From Xenorhabdus stockiae (lineage in GTDB: Bacteria; Pseudomonadota; Gammaproteobacteria; Enterobacterales; Enterobacteriaceae): a stretch of 64,000 bases of DNA. The translations under genes were made by a program, and so were the position numbers. The stretch spans positions 31,701 to 95,700 of the forward strand of contig NZ_NJAJ01000018.1 in NCBI RefSeq assembly GCF_002632825.1, read 5' to 3'. Below, in pieces: positions 1-8,818 of this stretch (position 1 is its first letter; the number at the start of each line of letters is the position of its first letter). The notes under the pieces were generated by a model. That model had not been told where the DNA came from and ran no database searches. It was given only the letters and a program-made list of their open reading frames with translations.

Positions 1-124
1 CAACCAGCAGATTCAGAAAGTTATCTTTAATATCATTGCTGTCTTGCTTTTTTTTGGGGCTACTGGCTAATTCACCAATCGTTGAATTATCCAGAGAATC
101 ATTGATTGAAGCAGTAACTGCCAT
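1..124 (-). CDS. flgD: FlgD, hook-capping protein (5' end only)
   Basis: Only the first 41 codons are in the window; the gene runs off the left edge. The minus-strand reading starts with ATG at 122-124 and reaches the phrase DNFLNLLV, the typical opening of the FlgD hook-scaffold protein just before its conserved AQLKNQDP stretch. FlgD caps the growing hook and is needed for hook assembly outside the cell. It lies 13 bases after flgC in the order flgB-flgC-flgD, as in other enterobacteria. Confidence 0.85.
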   Translation of the reverse strand, partial: MAVTASINDSLDNSTIGELASSPKKKQDSNDIKDNFLNLLV

Positions 125-137
125 AATGGAATTCCTG

Positions 138-542
138 TTACTGACCCAGAGTCAGGGTTTTCAGCATGATGGACTTGGTGGTATTGAGTACTTCAATATT
201 GGCCTGATAGCTGCGGGAAGCAGAGATGGTATTGACCATTTCTCCGACGACATCCACATTCGGCATACGCACATAGCCTTTTTCATCCGCCAATGGGTTA
301 CCCGGCTGGTATTCAAGGCGGAAAGGTGTTGGATCATCCACCACTTCGCTGACACGCACGCCGCCAACCTCCTGTCCTGCGGGAGCAGCGACACGGAAGA
401 CCACCTGCTTGGCGCGATAAGGCTCGCCATCCGGCCCGACGATACTATCGGCATTCGCCATATTGCTGGCACTGACATTCAGTCGCTGGGACTGAGCAGA
501 AAGCGCGGAGCCGGCAATATCAAAAATACTGAGTAGAGACAT
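138..542 (-). CDS. flgC: FlgC, flagellar proximal rod protein
   Basis: A 134-residue rod protein that joins the MS ring to the distal rod. The N-terminal part carries the rod/hook motif ([19 protein letters not shown]), and the C-terminal half ([20 protein letters not shown], then [17 protein letters not shown]) is nearly the same as enterobacterial FlgC. I chose the ATG at 542: it gives the usual 134 aa and lies 8 bases after an AGGA, while the ATG at 548 overlaps the flgB stop with only 2 bases between AGGA and start. Translationally coupled to flgB. Confidence 0.95.
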   Translation of the reverse strand: MSLLSIFDIAGSALSAQSQRLNVSASNMANADSIVGPDGEPYRAKQVVFRVAAPAGQEVGGVRVSEVVDDPTPFRLEYQPGNPLADEKGYVRMPNVDVVGEMVNTISASRSYQANIEVLNTTKSIMLKTLTLGQ

Positions 543-547
543 TCCCA

Positions 548-964
548 TTATCCTTGTGACTGTAGAACTGACATCATGCTTTTGATCTGAGCATTCGTCA
601 TCGTAAGTTCAGCCTGATATTTCAGACTGTTATCTGCAAAATTGCTGCGTTCCATATCCATGTCAACGGTATTTCCATCCATAGCCGTCTGATGAGGAAC
701 CCGATACAACAGATCCATCTCCAGACGTTGCTGGGGCTGAATGGGAATATGTCGATTGGAAGTCAGAGTCAGCCCAATTCCATTCCCAGTTACCCGCCCG
801 TGATCCATCACTTTTTTTAACTGAGCGGCAAAATCGATATCGCGTGCCTGATAGCCGGGGGTATCCGCATTGGCAATGTTTGCAGACAGAATTTCCTGCC
901 GCTGGTTGCGGAGCACCAGAGCTTCCTGTCGAAAATGAAAGGCGGCGTCTAATTTATCGAGCAT
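548..964 (-). CDS. flgB: FlgB, flagellar proximal rod protein
   Basis: 138-residue proximal rod subunit, exported by the flagellar type III apparatus. The N-terminal motif [20 protein letters not shown] is the classic rod-protein signature, and the C-terminal [19 protein letters not shown] matches the FlgB coiled region that packs in the rod. First gene of the minus-strand flgBCD operon and divergent from flgA across 315 bases. Length is normal for the family. Confidence 0.95.
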   Translation of the reverse strand: MLDKLDAAFHFRQEALVLRNQRQEILSANIANADTPGYQARDIDFAAQLKKVMDHGRVTGNGIGLTLTSNRHIPIQPQQRLEMDLLYRVPHQTAMDGNTVDMDMERSNFADNSLKYQAELTMTNAQIKSMMSVLQSQG

Positions 965-1279
965 ATTCCTCCCTCGCCTGTTTTTAAGCCAGATTTATGG
1001 CCTTTCTTGTAGGGCTAATTCCGTAGAACCAAGCCCTGTAACGCATTAAGAGCGATAACAGCATAAACGCAGAAGAAAAAGCCGATTCGAAGAATAGACA
1101 CAAATTGATTTGCTATTTATCCCATTAACTAATAATCAAGCGCGTTACACTATTAATTAGTCAGATAGAGTTAATGAAATGAAGAACGGCAACAGGTACT
1201 GATTATTTTTTGCAATCATGGTCTACCCTATTAGAGTTGGGTATCAGGTATGTCAGGTAAGGAAAATTAAGGTGATAAA
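965..1279. promoter_or_regulatory. Divergent flgB-flgA control region
   Basis: This 315-base spacer has no gene. It must hold the back-to-back promoters of flgBCD (minus) and flgA (plus), which in enterobacteria are FlhDC-dependent class 2 promoters. I can see the flgA ribosome site (AAGG, 9 bases before ATG at 1280) but cannot place FlhDC boxes or start sites with confidence by eye. Confidence 0.45.
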
Positions 1280-1951
1280 ATGTCTGTATTAAAATTTATC
1301 GTATCCGTTACTTTTTTCCTTAATGTATTTTTAGGCTGCTCTCTGGCATGGGGAAGTGATTTGCCTCGCTCAATAAATGATTATTTCAGACAAATTCACC
1401 ACGGCACGAACTATAAAGTTTCCGTTGAAATCAAAACACCGGAACAACAATGGCCGACGTGTGAATCGCCTGACATACATCCCCCTATGGGCAATAAAAA
1501 CTGGGGCAATATTTCACTGCCTGTTAATTGTGGTCAACAGCGTCGTTTTATGCAGATTTACGTTAGTGTTAACGGCCCGTATCTGGTCTCAAACCGGGCT
1601 ATTCAGCGCAACGCTGTACTGACAGAAAAAGATTTTCAGAGCAAGACGGGTCATTTGGACAAATTGCCAAATAACATCATTCATAACAAAAAGGCCGTAA
1701 AAAATGGAATTGCCATCCGCAATATCCCCGCCGGACAACTCATCACAAGCAATATGATCCGGCGTCCGTGGGTGATTAAAGCCGGACAAAATGTCATCGT
1801 CATTGTAGATGGGCAAAATTTCCGGGTACGTTATGAAGGAAAAGCGATTAACAATGCTGCCAGTTTTGATAATATCCGTATCCGTTTGGTTTCCGGGCAG
1901 GTTATTACCGGTGAAGCTCAGGAAAATGGCAGTGTAAAAATGATGTTATAA
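1280..1951 (+). CDS. flgA: FlgA, P-ring assembly chaperone
   Basis: 223-residue periplasmic chaperone that helps FlgI form the P ring in the peptidoglycan. Residues 1-24 form a signal peptide (hydrophobic FIVSVTFFLNVFLG, then SLAWGS). The C-terminal half (about 105-223) is the SAF/FlgA domain with SNRAIQRNAVLTEKDF, AIRNIPAGQLIT, and PWVIKAGQNVIVI, all typical. Start chosen at 1280 because AAGG sits 9 bases upstream. A sigma-28 promoter for flgM begins 6 bases after the stop. Confidence 0.93.
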   Translation: MSVLKFIVSVTFFLNVFLGCSLAWGSDLPRSINDYFRQIHHGTNYKVSVEIKTPEQQWPTCESPDIHPPMGNKNWGNISLPVNCGQQRRFMQIYVSVNGPYLVSNRAIQRNAVLTEKDFQSKTGHLDKLPNNIIHNKKAVKNGIAIRNIPAGQLITSNMIRRPWVIKAGQNVIVIVDGQNFRVRYEGKAINNAASFDNIRIRLVSGQVITGEAQENGSVKMML

Positions 1952-1956
1952 GTGTC

Positions 1957-1983
1957 TAAAGTTTTATTGCTTTCAGCCGATAT
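1957..1983 (+). promoter_or_regulatory. Sigma-28 (FliA) promoter of flgM
   Basis: TAAAGTTT at 1957-1964, 11-base spacer, GCCGATAT at 1976-1983, against the consensus TAAAGTTT-N11-GCCGATAA: 15 of 16 bases match. It starts right after the flgA stop and points at flgM, 90 bases away. This is the known class 3 arrangement in which sigma-28 drives its own anti-sigma factor. Confidence 0.88.
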
Positions 1984-2073
1984 AACCATCAGACCATGAT
2001 TTACAGGCATGCCAGCGGTATATCGCCTGCTACCTAAGACAAATAAATAATGCCTGAATAAAGGATTACGATT

Positions 2074-2358
2074 ATGAGTATTGAACGCACTCAACCTCTA
2101 CTGGCTATTGCGGCTTTACAGCAACGCAATTCCAATGAAGGTGTCCATAGCACTCGCAGGACCGTGGCTGTTGCAGAAAAAAGCGCCGATACGCAGGTTA
2201 AACTGAGCGAGGCACAGAAAAAACTGGTTCAGCCAAGTAGCCAAGACATTAATATCCAGAAAGTACAACAACTGAAAGAAGCGATAGCGAAAGGAACTCT
2301 GACCATGGATAGCGGCAAAATTGCTGATGCCCTAATCAGAGAAGCCCTTGAAAACTGA
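2074..2358 (+). CDS. flgM: FlgM, anti-sigma-28 factor
   Basis: 94-residue anti-sigma factor that binds FliA until the hook-basal body is finished, then leaves the cell through it. The opening MSIERTQPL and the C-terminal sigma-binding part (VKLSEAQKKLVQ, DINIQKVQQLKEAI, LTMDSGKIADALI) match enterobacterial FlgM closely. An AAGG lies just upstream of the start. The stop is immediately followed by an ERIC-like repeat that separates it from flgN, whereas the two genes are close together in E. coli. Confidence 0.95.
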   Translation: MSIERTQPLLAIAALQQRNSNEGVHSTRRTVAVAEKSADTQVKLSEAQKKLVQPSSQDINIQKVQQLKEAIAKGTLTMDSGKIADALIREALEN

Positions 2359-2570
2359 TAATACCTCTCGTCTTTCAAGCTGTTTCTTTGTTGGCTGCAC
2401 TCGCTCACCCCGGTCAGCATTTTTATGAATATACGGTTGCCTATGCTCCCGGGGGATTAACGAGAGGCTCAGTCTCTCATCGGAGGCCAGCCTTTGGCTG
2501 AACAAATTCGTTCCCGACGAATTTGTCGCTCCCTTGCTGCCACAATGCAACTTGAAATCCATTAGGTATA
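2359..2570. repeat. ERIC-like repeat, long form, between flgM and flgN
   Basis: About 212 bases fill the flgM-flgN gap. The left part contains CTCGCTCACCCCGGTCA, an ERIC core in reverse orientation, and later GCTCCCGGGGGATT, its other arm. The right part holds a perfect 10-base inverted repeat (ACAAATTCGT 2502-2511, ACGAATTTGT 2517-2526, 5-base loop) and ends CTTGAAATCCATTAGGTATA. The ends are imperfect inverted repeats (TAATACCTCTCG... and its counterpart). The interior looks composite, with extra sequence between ERIC parts. Confidence 0.75.
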
Positions 2571-2622
2571 CTTTCAGTGGTTGTTTAAAACAGATAAACC
2601 AGCAAAATCATAAAGGCCATAA

Positions 2623-3063
2623 ATGGAAGAACTTCAACTGTTGCTTGAGCAGCAAAGCGCACATTTAAATTCGCTTTCGATAACGATGGCAGAAGAACAA
2701 CGTATCCTGAGTGAAGGCTTTATTGAAGCGAATCATTTACATCGTGTGACAGAGCAAAAAACATTCTTACTCTCGGCACTGGATCATTCTGAGCGAAAAC
2801 GCCAGCAATTAAATGAAACGCTAAAAGTAAGTGCCCCCTATGCCGATCATGAAATACTGGTTGTATTGTGGGATCAAATCAGCCAGACGGTTGAACGTAT
2901 CCGTGATTTAAATGCCCATAACGGATTTCTGCTGGAACAGCATATTGATCAGAATAGTCAGGCAATCGCTTTTCTCAAGAGTCATCACAGCCCCTCTTTT
3001 TATGGTGCTGATGGTCAGGCTCGCCGTAATTCTGCATTATCAGGTCACAAAATCAGCGTTTGA
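2623..3063 (+). CDS. flgN: FlgN, chaperone for hook-filament junction proteins
   Basis: 146-residue cytosolic export chaperone for FlgK and FlgL. The protein is almost wholly helical, beginning MEELQLLLEQQSAHLNSL, with a long middle coiled region, as in enterobacterial FlgN (about 140 aa). Position after flgM supports the call. The ERIC-like repeat upstream means it may be expressed from flgM read-through or its own promoter. A hairpin terminator follows 33 bases after the stop. Confidence 0.9.
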   Translation: MEELQLLLEQQSAHLNSLSITMAEEQRILSEGFIEANHLHRVTEQKTFLLSALDHSERKRQQLNETLKVSAPYADHEILVVLWDQISQTVERIRDLNAHNGFLLEQHIDQNSQAIAFLKSHHSPSFYGADGQARRNSALSGHKISV

Positions 3064-3095
3064 TTTTTAAAACCTTTTAATCCATGTGTTATATA

Positions 3096-3137
3096 CAGAC
3101 CTCTTAGTGTATCAATGGTGATAAGGGGTCTGTTTTT
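3096..3137 (+). terminator. Rho-independent terminator after flgN
   Basis: CAGACCTCTTA at 3096-3106 pairs with TAAGGGGTCTG at 3122-3132 (a G-T or bulge in the middle), followed by TTTTT. It closes the flgA/flgM/flgN strand. Confidence 0.8.
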
Positions 3138-3655
3138 GCTTGTTAGCACCCTCTTCTTTCGGATTATCCCCCACGTTAACTTGATTCAATTGTCCCATTT
3201 TTTATCGCTATAAACATAGAATAACCTGTACCCCATAGATGATTACACAACTTCTAGTTTAGATTAAAAATCAAATAGCTGGAAAAATGAAAGAGTATAA
3301 TAAGCTATTATCATTATTGTTGTGACAAAGAAAACACTGAGTTTTTTCTATAAAAAATAACAAAAACACCAATCAGGTACTATAATAAACAATAGATATT
3401 AAATTTCTTAAAAGTGCTGTTTTGCTCATTTCACTTTAAAAATTAATGCATTTATTAAACATTCTTATGTAGTATCTCTTTTAATATTATAGATAAAAAT
3501 TAAGACAGGGATTTAAAATCCAAATTAATTAGACCGTCGCAATAAACCAAATAAAATAAAAACATTAGGAAAAATCCAAAGCATTAGATAATTAAATCCA
3601 AATACATTAATAAAAACAACATATCTACCACATTATAAAAATAAGAGAATATAAT
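3138..3655 (+). promoter_or_regulatory. Long AT-rich leader of the first metalloprotease gene
   Basis: No gene seen. Bases about 3241-3440 are clearly similar to about 42540-42730 upstream of the second metalloprotease gene: both share ATTAAAAATCAAATA, an AT-rich core, then a TACTATAATA block (TATAAT at 3381-3386 here, 42664-42669 there), then GATATTA and TTCTT. The shared TATAAT is a likely -10 element and would give a 5' leader of roughly 270 bases. No good -35 hexamer is evident. Confidence 0.5.
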
Positions 3656-4666
3656 ATGAAATATATTGTGCTAATTTTATCTTTATCAGTATCTTATGCT
3701 TATTCTTATGATCCCTCTGCCTACTCAAACCCTAATAGGCACGTCTGTTCTATAGCTTTAAACAATCAAATCTATAACCCATCTGATTTTTTTAATAATA
3801 ATTTAAGATATAGAATAGCTGAAAATATAGGATCAGTGACAATTGCTATTCATAATGATGATGGAACAACAAGAAATATTGCTATCGAGGTTGCTCCATT
3901 AGTAAGAGATGCGGCAGATATGTGGAATCAACGCCTTATAGCAAGGAATAGCCCTATTCGTCTTACAGAAATACCTCAGGGCTCATCTAGTGATACTGAT
4001 TTTCAAATTACCAGAGCGAATGATGCTCAACAGACAAGTTTGGGTTCAGATTTAGCTGAAACAACTTTAATTTTACCACCGGAAGTCCAAGGGCATATAA
4101 CAAATCAAGTTTTTAATAGACCTGGAATAGTCCTAACTAATACATTCAATTATCCAAGAGAAACTTTCGACAACATTAGAAGAACGTTAAATGAACATTA
4201 TTCAGAACACCACGTTGCAAAAATATTGGTTTACCATACCATAGCTCATGAGTTTGGACATGCTTTAGGTCTGACGCATCCTGGATTGCTTGAATTGGGG
4301 GAGCCGAATGAAAAAGAACGTCAAATACAATTAGATAGTTCAAACCCCGAGCACTTTTTTGCTGTAGCGATTACAGCAGAACTTGAACAGGGACAAGCAA
4401 ATGCCAGAGTACCATTAATGACAGGTAATGATACCTATTTTCTCCGATTACGTAACCAATTAGGTAGGCAATTAGAATATAACGATATCGCCCCATCAGA
4501 ATTAGAGCTAAACGCTATAGCAACAGAAAATGCATGTGGTGGTTCACCTTCATCTCAGTCTAAAATAAATATTACGGCCTCAGAAATTTGTAAAGAAAAA
4601 CCCCGTATATTTTACCCTATAGCGCAGGCACTGATACCTGTTTATCAAGCACAGTTATTTAACTAA
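3656..4666 (+). CDS. Secreted metzincin-like zinc metalloprotease, copy 1
   Basis: 336 residues with a short signal peptide (MKYIVLILSLSVSYAYS). The zinc motif HEFGHALGLTHP (about residue 199) has the HExxHxxGxxH form of metzincins, and VPLMTGND further on fits the Met-turn. I infer an extracellular or periplasmic peptidase; substrate unknown. The C-terminal tail with ENACGGSPSSQSK and KEKPRIFYPIAQAL is shared with two paralogues at 42980 and 44115, so the three form one family. It sits between flgN and fliE, in AT-richer DNA than the flagellar genes. Exact MEROPS family not assigned. Confidence 0.75.
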   Translation: MKYIVLILSLSVSYAYSYDPSAYSNPNRHVCSIALNNQIYNPSDFFNNNLRYRIAENIGSVTIAIHNDDGTTRNIAIEVAPLVRDAADMWNQRLIARNSPIRLTEIPQGSSSDTDFQITRANDAQQTSLGSDLAETTLILPPEVQGHITNQVFNRPGIVLTNTFNYPRETFDNIRRTLNEHYSEHHVAKILVYHTIAHEFGHALGLTHPGLLELGEPNEKERQIQLDSSNPEHFFAVAITAELEQGQANARVPLMTGNDTYFLRLRNQLGRQLEYNDIAPSELELNAIATENACGGSPSSQSKINITASEICKEKPRIFYPIAQALIPVYQAQLFN

Positions 4667-5033
4667 CCTTAATTCCGTTTAAGCCATCACTGAAATATCG
4701 TTTTCTGTGTGGAAAACTTTTCAGTTTAAAATAAGATGATTTTATCCTCCCCTAATACAACGTTGTCTAATCGAATTCTATCAGCGATTAGCAGAAAGTT
4801 GAGATGAAACTGGGAAACACAAAATACTGGTCTAAATAGGCCCTGTTTAAAAGTCGATTAAACAGATAATTTGGTAAGATTTAAGCCCTGAACAATAATT
4901 TATAAAGATAAACTTCATGGTGGTAATTTATACTTACATCTCAGGATTCTAAAAACCATATCATAAACACTATGAGAGTTATACATAGGGATCTTCACAG
5001 TAAAGTGAATAATAAATGCACCAAATAATATTT
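4667..5033. other. Non-coding spacer, possible insertion-sequence debris
   Basis: 367 bases between the convergent protease and Sel1 genes. A short plus-strand stretch near 4765-4830 loosely recalls the end of an IS transposase (RILSAISRKLR), but it is too short and interrupted to name. No hairpin terminator with a T-run was found. Confidence 0.25.
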
Positions 5034-5879
5034 TTACTCATTCAGTTTTTTTGTCAATTTCGTTACTGCAAGCTTAGCTTGAGTAAAATCCTTATCTTCG
5101 GCTAATGCCTTTTTATACCACTCAAGAGCCTGTTTCTCATCTTTTTCGACACCTAATCCATTTTGGTATAAATAGCCAATGTTAAACATTCCTATCTCAT
5201 TTCCCCCGGTTGCAGATTTTAAATACCATTCCATTGCCTTGTTATAGTCTAATGATACACCTTTACCTCTTTGATATAAGAAACCTATATTATTTTGAGC
5301 CGTTGTGAATCCTTGCTCAGCTGATTTTTTATACCATTCCAGCGCTTTTTTATAATCTTGTGGTACAATTTCTCCTTCATCGTAAATCATACCCAAATTA
5401 TTTTGAGCTCCGGGATTCCCCAATGTTGCAGCCTTCAGATACCATTCTAAAGCTTTTTGTTTATCTTGTTTTAACCCCAAACCTTCTTTGTACAAAAAAC
5501 CTATATTATTCTGAGCATCTGAATGACCTTGATTGGCTGCTTTCAGATACCATGAAGCCCCAGTAGTATAGTTCAGAGATATGCCTCGCCCTTCAATGTA
5601 AAGGCTACCTAGATTAAACTGCGCTTCTGCATGCCCTTTTTTTGCAGCCTGATTATACCACTTCACAGCTTCGCTATAATCTTGCTGAATACCTACTCCT
5701 TTCTCATAGAACATGCCTATTTTATATTGAGCATCCAGATCCCCTTGTTTTGCTAATTTCAAACAAGCATTAAAAAAATATGATTCAATCTGACATGAAT
5801 CAGAAGTAACAGTATTAGACCAAGCTACATTAAAAGATAATATAAAAATAATAATACAATTCACTAATAATATTTTCAT
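5034..5879 (-). CDS. Secreted Sel1-repeat protein (possible immunity protein)
   Basis: 281 residues: signal peptide (MKILLVNCIIIFILSFNVAWS) followed by six 36-residue Sel1-like repeats, each of the form GxxxAQxNxGxLYxxGxGxxxDYxxAxxWYxKAA, and a partial seventh. Sel1 repeats form a solenoid for protein binding. I start at 5879 because GGGGAAAAT precedes it and the signal peptide then begins properly; a longer reading to 5924 would overlap the upstream gene. It follows that 336-residue gene by 13 bases on the same strand, so the two are probably co-transcribed. Sel1-repeat proteins are known immunity proteins for some type VI effectors; that role here is inference. Confidence 0.8.
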   Translation of the reverse strand: MKILLVNCIIIFILSFNVAWSNTVTSDSCQIESYFFNACLKLAKQGDLDAQYKIGMFYEKGVGIQQDYSEAVKWYNQAAKKGHAEAQFNLGSLYIEGRGISLNYTTGASWYLKAANQGHSDAQNNIGFLYKEGLGLKQDKQKALEWYLKAATLGNPGAQNNLGMIYDEGEIVPQDYKKALEWYKKSAEQGFTTAQNNIGFLYQRGKGVSLDYNKAMEWYLKSATGGNEIGMFNIGYLYQNGLGVEKDEKQALEWYKKALAEDKDFTQAKLAVTKLTKKLNE

Positions 5880-5892
5880 ATTTTCCCCATTT

Positions 5893-6903
5893 TTAATTTG
5901 CATATTTATCCAATAATTTCTCAATGGCTCTTACAAAATCCTGATCAGAAGAACTATTTTTATTATGTTCCGATAGCCTAAGTATATCACCAAATACATC
6001 TTCAAAAAAATGATAGCTTAAGGTCAGCCTGACTTTATCTAATCTCTCATATACTTTAGGGTGGTTTATTTTAAGCCTTCTTGCTGATTTAGACAGTTTC
6101 TCTATAATTCCATAATTGGATGCAAAAACAACAAAAATATTAGCACGTTTAATAATCCCAGCTCTCTTTCTAATAAAGAGTGGGTTTTTAGTAGCTACAA
6201 AATGTACTATACTATGCACAACAGCAGAAACAATAGCACTTCTGATGATGTTATTAGTTACCATATTAGAGGTAAGTTTAATTTTAACATCAATAACTGC
6301 GGTATTGATTTTTCCTTCTGTGAATTTCATTAGCTCTGTTGTTTTTTTATTCTCTTTTATCAAACCTTTTCCTAACAAAAGTATTGTTAGTAACTCTTTC
6401 CTTTGACCTGAGATATCATCCAAAATAGATGATAATATTACCTCTGCAGCTTCAGTTAAAAAACCATAGGGATCTAATGCTCTCGTTAATAAATAAATTG
6501 CTTCGGCATTTTCTTTCAATATTAGTGGATTAACTGAAATCCTTTTCTCCATAAGAGAACGAACCACTATATTACTTGGGTTATATTCAGAAATTGTATC
6601 ACTTGTTCTATTAATGCCATGGTAAGTATTAACAAATAAATCCTCAGTACCTTTAACCCAAACGTTTTTTTCAAAAACCTCATCTGCAGACATAAGGTTC
6701 CCACATCTATCATAATAGATAGATTCATCTAATCCCGTATATTGTTTACCGCCACATGCTTTCCTGAGATCGGCCTGTTTTTTAAGTGCCTTTGTGATCC
6801 TTTTTATTACTAAAATTTTAGTTTCCAGTGCCTCCTCAACGCTTATAGGCTTATTATTCCGACAATACATCCATCCTTCATCATTTCCTGAGCAACTTTC
6901 CAT
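5893..6903 (-). CDS. Unknown protein, candidate type VI effector
   Basis: 336 residues, not recognised. Start taken at 6903 because AGGGGAAATT precedes that ATG; a longer frame to 6945 lacks a ribosome site. No signal peptide. N-terminal part is Cys-containing (SCSGNDEGWMYCRNN, RKACGGKQ, YYDRCGN) and could bind metal or form disulfides. A hydrophobic stretch near residues 230-250 (NIIRSAIVSAVVHSIVHFVA) might insert into a membrane. It is the first gene of a two-gene unit with the Sel1 protein and is divergent from hcp across 392 bases. Effector/immunity pairing is inferred only from this neighbourhood. Confidence 0.6.
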   Translation of the reverse strand: MESCSGNDEGWMYCRNNKPISVEEALETKILVIKRITKALKKQADLRKACGGKQYTGLDESIYYDRCGNLMSADEVFEKNVWVKGTEDLFVNTYHGINRTSDTISEYNPSNIVVRSLMEKRISVNPLILKENAEAIYLLTRALDPYGFLTEAAEVILSSILDDISGQRKELLTILLLGKGLIKENKKTTELMKFTEGKINTAVIDVKIKLTSNMVTNNIIRSAIVSAVVHSIVHFVATKNPLFIRKRAGIIKRANIFVVFASNYGIIEKLSKSARRLKINHPKVYERLDKVRLTLSYHFFEDVFGDILRLSEHNKNSSSDQDFVRAIEKLLDKYAN

Positions 6904-7295
6904 AATTTCCCCTATTAGTATTTTTATACCAGACTCTGAATCCAAGAATAGTTTGATAAAACCCTACTACGAAAAAATAACAGGACAATACTAAAAACTA
7001 CGATTCATAGTATAGTTTGTTATTGATTGAACTTTCAACAAATAATCAAGTAATAATCCGATAAAATGCTACATATGAATCAAATCATTAAAATAACTAA
7101 ATGGTAAGGTACTTAATAAGTTTAATTTTGCAATATATATAATAACAAACGAAAATATTCCATATAAAACATTAACTGATAATCATGATTATGTGATTAA
7201 CATCTAAAGTTGTAAGCATTATTATATAAACAATAGACAAAAAATATCATTTCTGATAAAAATAAATCTAGCGTAATATACTAAGGAAAAATTAA
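6904..7295. promoter_or_regulatory. Divergent AT-rich spacer upstream of hcp
   Basis: 392 bases with no gene. It must contain the promoters for hcp (plus) and the unknown 336-aa gene (minus). A ribosome site (AAGGA) precedes hcp. No operator or palindrome stood out. Confidence 0.35.
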
Positions 7296-7775
7296 ATGGC
7301 TAATTTAATTTATTTAACACTCAAAGGTGATAAGCAAGGATTGATTTCAGCAGGATGTTCATCCTTAGATTCAATAGGAAACAAATACCAGATAGGTAAT
7401 GAAGATAAAATTTTTGTTATTGAATTTAATAGTTCAATTACCCGAGAGCAAAACGTAACACACCACCCTATCGACTTTATAAAACCTATTGATAAATCTT
7501 CTCCACTCATATTGATAGCAATTTCAAATAATGAAAAATTAACATTAGAATTTGAATTTTTCAGAACAACTCAAAATGGGTCGCAAGAAAAATATTATAG
7601 CATCCTAATTCAAGGAGCTTCTATTGTTGATTACTCTACCAGATACCCTCATAATATTAACCATGCAGGTGCTCAACCAGAGGAATACGTATCTGTAAAC
7701 TATAATGATATTACATGCAGACACCATTCAGCTGGAACATCAGGTTATAGCATAAAAGAAGATCGTATTTATTAA
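7296..7775 (+). CDS. hcp: Orphan Hcp, type VI secretion tube protein
   Basis: 159 residues, full length for the enterobacterial Hcp family. Landmarks: MANLIYLTLKGDKQGLISAG, SIGNKYQIGNEDKIFV, REQNVTHHPIDFIKPIDKSSPL, FEFFRTTQNGSQEKYYSI, and the C-terminal AGTSGYSIKED. Hcp hexamers stack into the expelled tube and also carry small effectors in their lumen. No other type VI structural genes (vgrG, tssB, tssC, clpV) are in the window, so this copy would work with an apparatus encoded elsewhere. Ribosome site AAGGA upstream. A weak hairpin follows the stop. Confidence 0.92.
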   Translation: MANLIYLTLKGDKQGLISAGCSSLDSIGNKYQIGNEDKIFVIEFNSSITREQNVTHHPIDFIKPIDKSSPLILIAISNNEKLTLEFEFFRTTQNGSQEKYYSILIQGASIVDYSTRYPHNINHAGAQPEEYVSVNYNDITCRHHSAGTSGYSIKEDRIY

Positions 7776-7854
7776 AATAGATGATATAAAAGCGGATAAA
7801 AATATTTTTTATTCTTATACCTTTACTATTTTATATAAAACTCAAGGAAAGATC

Positions 7855-7877
7855 ACCACCTCCTTAGGGGGTGGTTT
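7855..7877 (+). terminator. Hairpin after hcp
   Basis: ACCACCTCC (7855-7863), 3-base loop, GGGGGTGGT (7867-7875), one G-T pair, followed only by TTT. Lies between the convergent hcp and the 7930-8694 gene, so it may end transcription from hcp, weakly. Confidence 0.5.
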
Positions 7878-7929
7878 AAGACTGACAATAAATGCCTCGC
7901 CATTGTATGGTACATTTATAAAAACAGAG

Positions 7930-8694
7930 TTATTCAGGTGAATTAATATAACGAATGACTTCTGCTGAAAGATGCGGCTCTAATTCCAGTATATATTTAT
8001 ACGTATCCAGTCGGGTATTACACTCTAAACTAGGTTTTTTGGCTGACTCCCTCGGATCTTCAACATAGTAATTTTCACCATATTTTTCGACTAATTTATC
8101 ATTGATTTTTGATATTGCTTCCAAGACTTGTTCCACAGGCAACCTATCAATTTCAATGTTCTTTTCAATTGAATCAGCAATACTATTTAAATAATTTCTT
8201 TTAAATGGAAAATCTTTAAAATCCCTATTAAATCTAGATATATCAGGGGTGCCAATTACTCCAGGGTATAACATATTAAAACAATATAAACCTGTAGGAT
8301 CGGAGTTTATAGTAGTACTGATAAAGTTAACTGTATGCTTACCAAATTCATTTGCAGCCTCATCAGAAGAAATTTTTAATAGCCGTCCTATATTATTATC
8401 AAACCATGCTCTGGTTAATGAAAATGCTTTTAATTCAATTTCTTTTTTAGTTATTTTACCTGGATCGTTAGATGCGGAAGAAATCATTTCATAAAACTCT
8501 TCAAATTTTTCTGGAGCAAGTTTATTGATCGCCTCAAAAATTGGATATGTCTCTAATATTTTCTCCTTTGTTGGGATATCATCTTTTTTTGATTTATCTT
8601 CTATAAAGCCATAACCTGCGATAAACACAACAGCCATAACAACAATGGCAATCACTAACTTTTTAATATCAATATCAGTTTTAAAACTTTCCAT
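7930..8694 (-). CDS. Membrane-anchored protein of unknown function beside hcp
   Basis: 254 residues. One transmembrane segment near the N-terminus (residues about 12-30, LVIAIVVMAVVFIAGYGFI) with a short charged cytosolic lead, then a largely helical, charged periplasmic part ending in LSAEVIRYINSPE. No motif I can name. Good ribosome site (GAGGAATAC before ATG). Convergent with hcp. A single-pass anchored periplasmic domain beside an orphan hcp would suit an immunity protein or an adaptor; this is inference. Confidence 0.6.
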   Translation of the reverse strand: MESFKTDIDIKKLVIAIVVMAVVFIAGYGFIEDKSKKDDIPTKEKILETYPIFEAINKLAPEKFEEFYEMISSASNDPGKITKKEIELKAFSLTRAWFDNNIGRLLKISSDEAANEFGKHTVNFISTTINSDPTGLYCFNMLYPGVIGTPDISRFNRDFKDFPFKRNYLNSIADSIEKNIEIDRLPVEQVLEAISKINDKLVEKYGENYYVEDPRESAKKPSLECNTRLDTYKYILELEPHLSAEVIRYINSPE

Positions 8695-8818
8695 GTATTC
8701 CTCACCAATTTAAAACTAAAAATTATGAACATTACTCGCTAGCTCAATCTCGAAACCTACAGTGAAATACTATTAAAAACTCGGTTCTATTCACCAGAAG
8801 GATTTGGACAAAATTTAG

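Noticed and set aside
36..536. 166-codon plus-strand frame opposite flgC
   Set aside because: The minus-strand flgC and flgD readings are strongly conserved; this is their complement.
4765..4830. Possible end of an IS transposase
   Set aside because: Only about a dozen residues look transposase-like and a stop interrupts them; too little to call a pseudogene.
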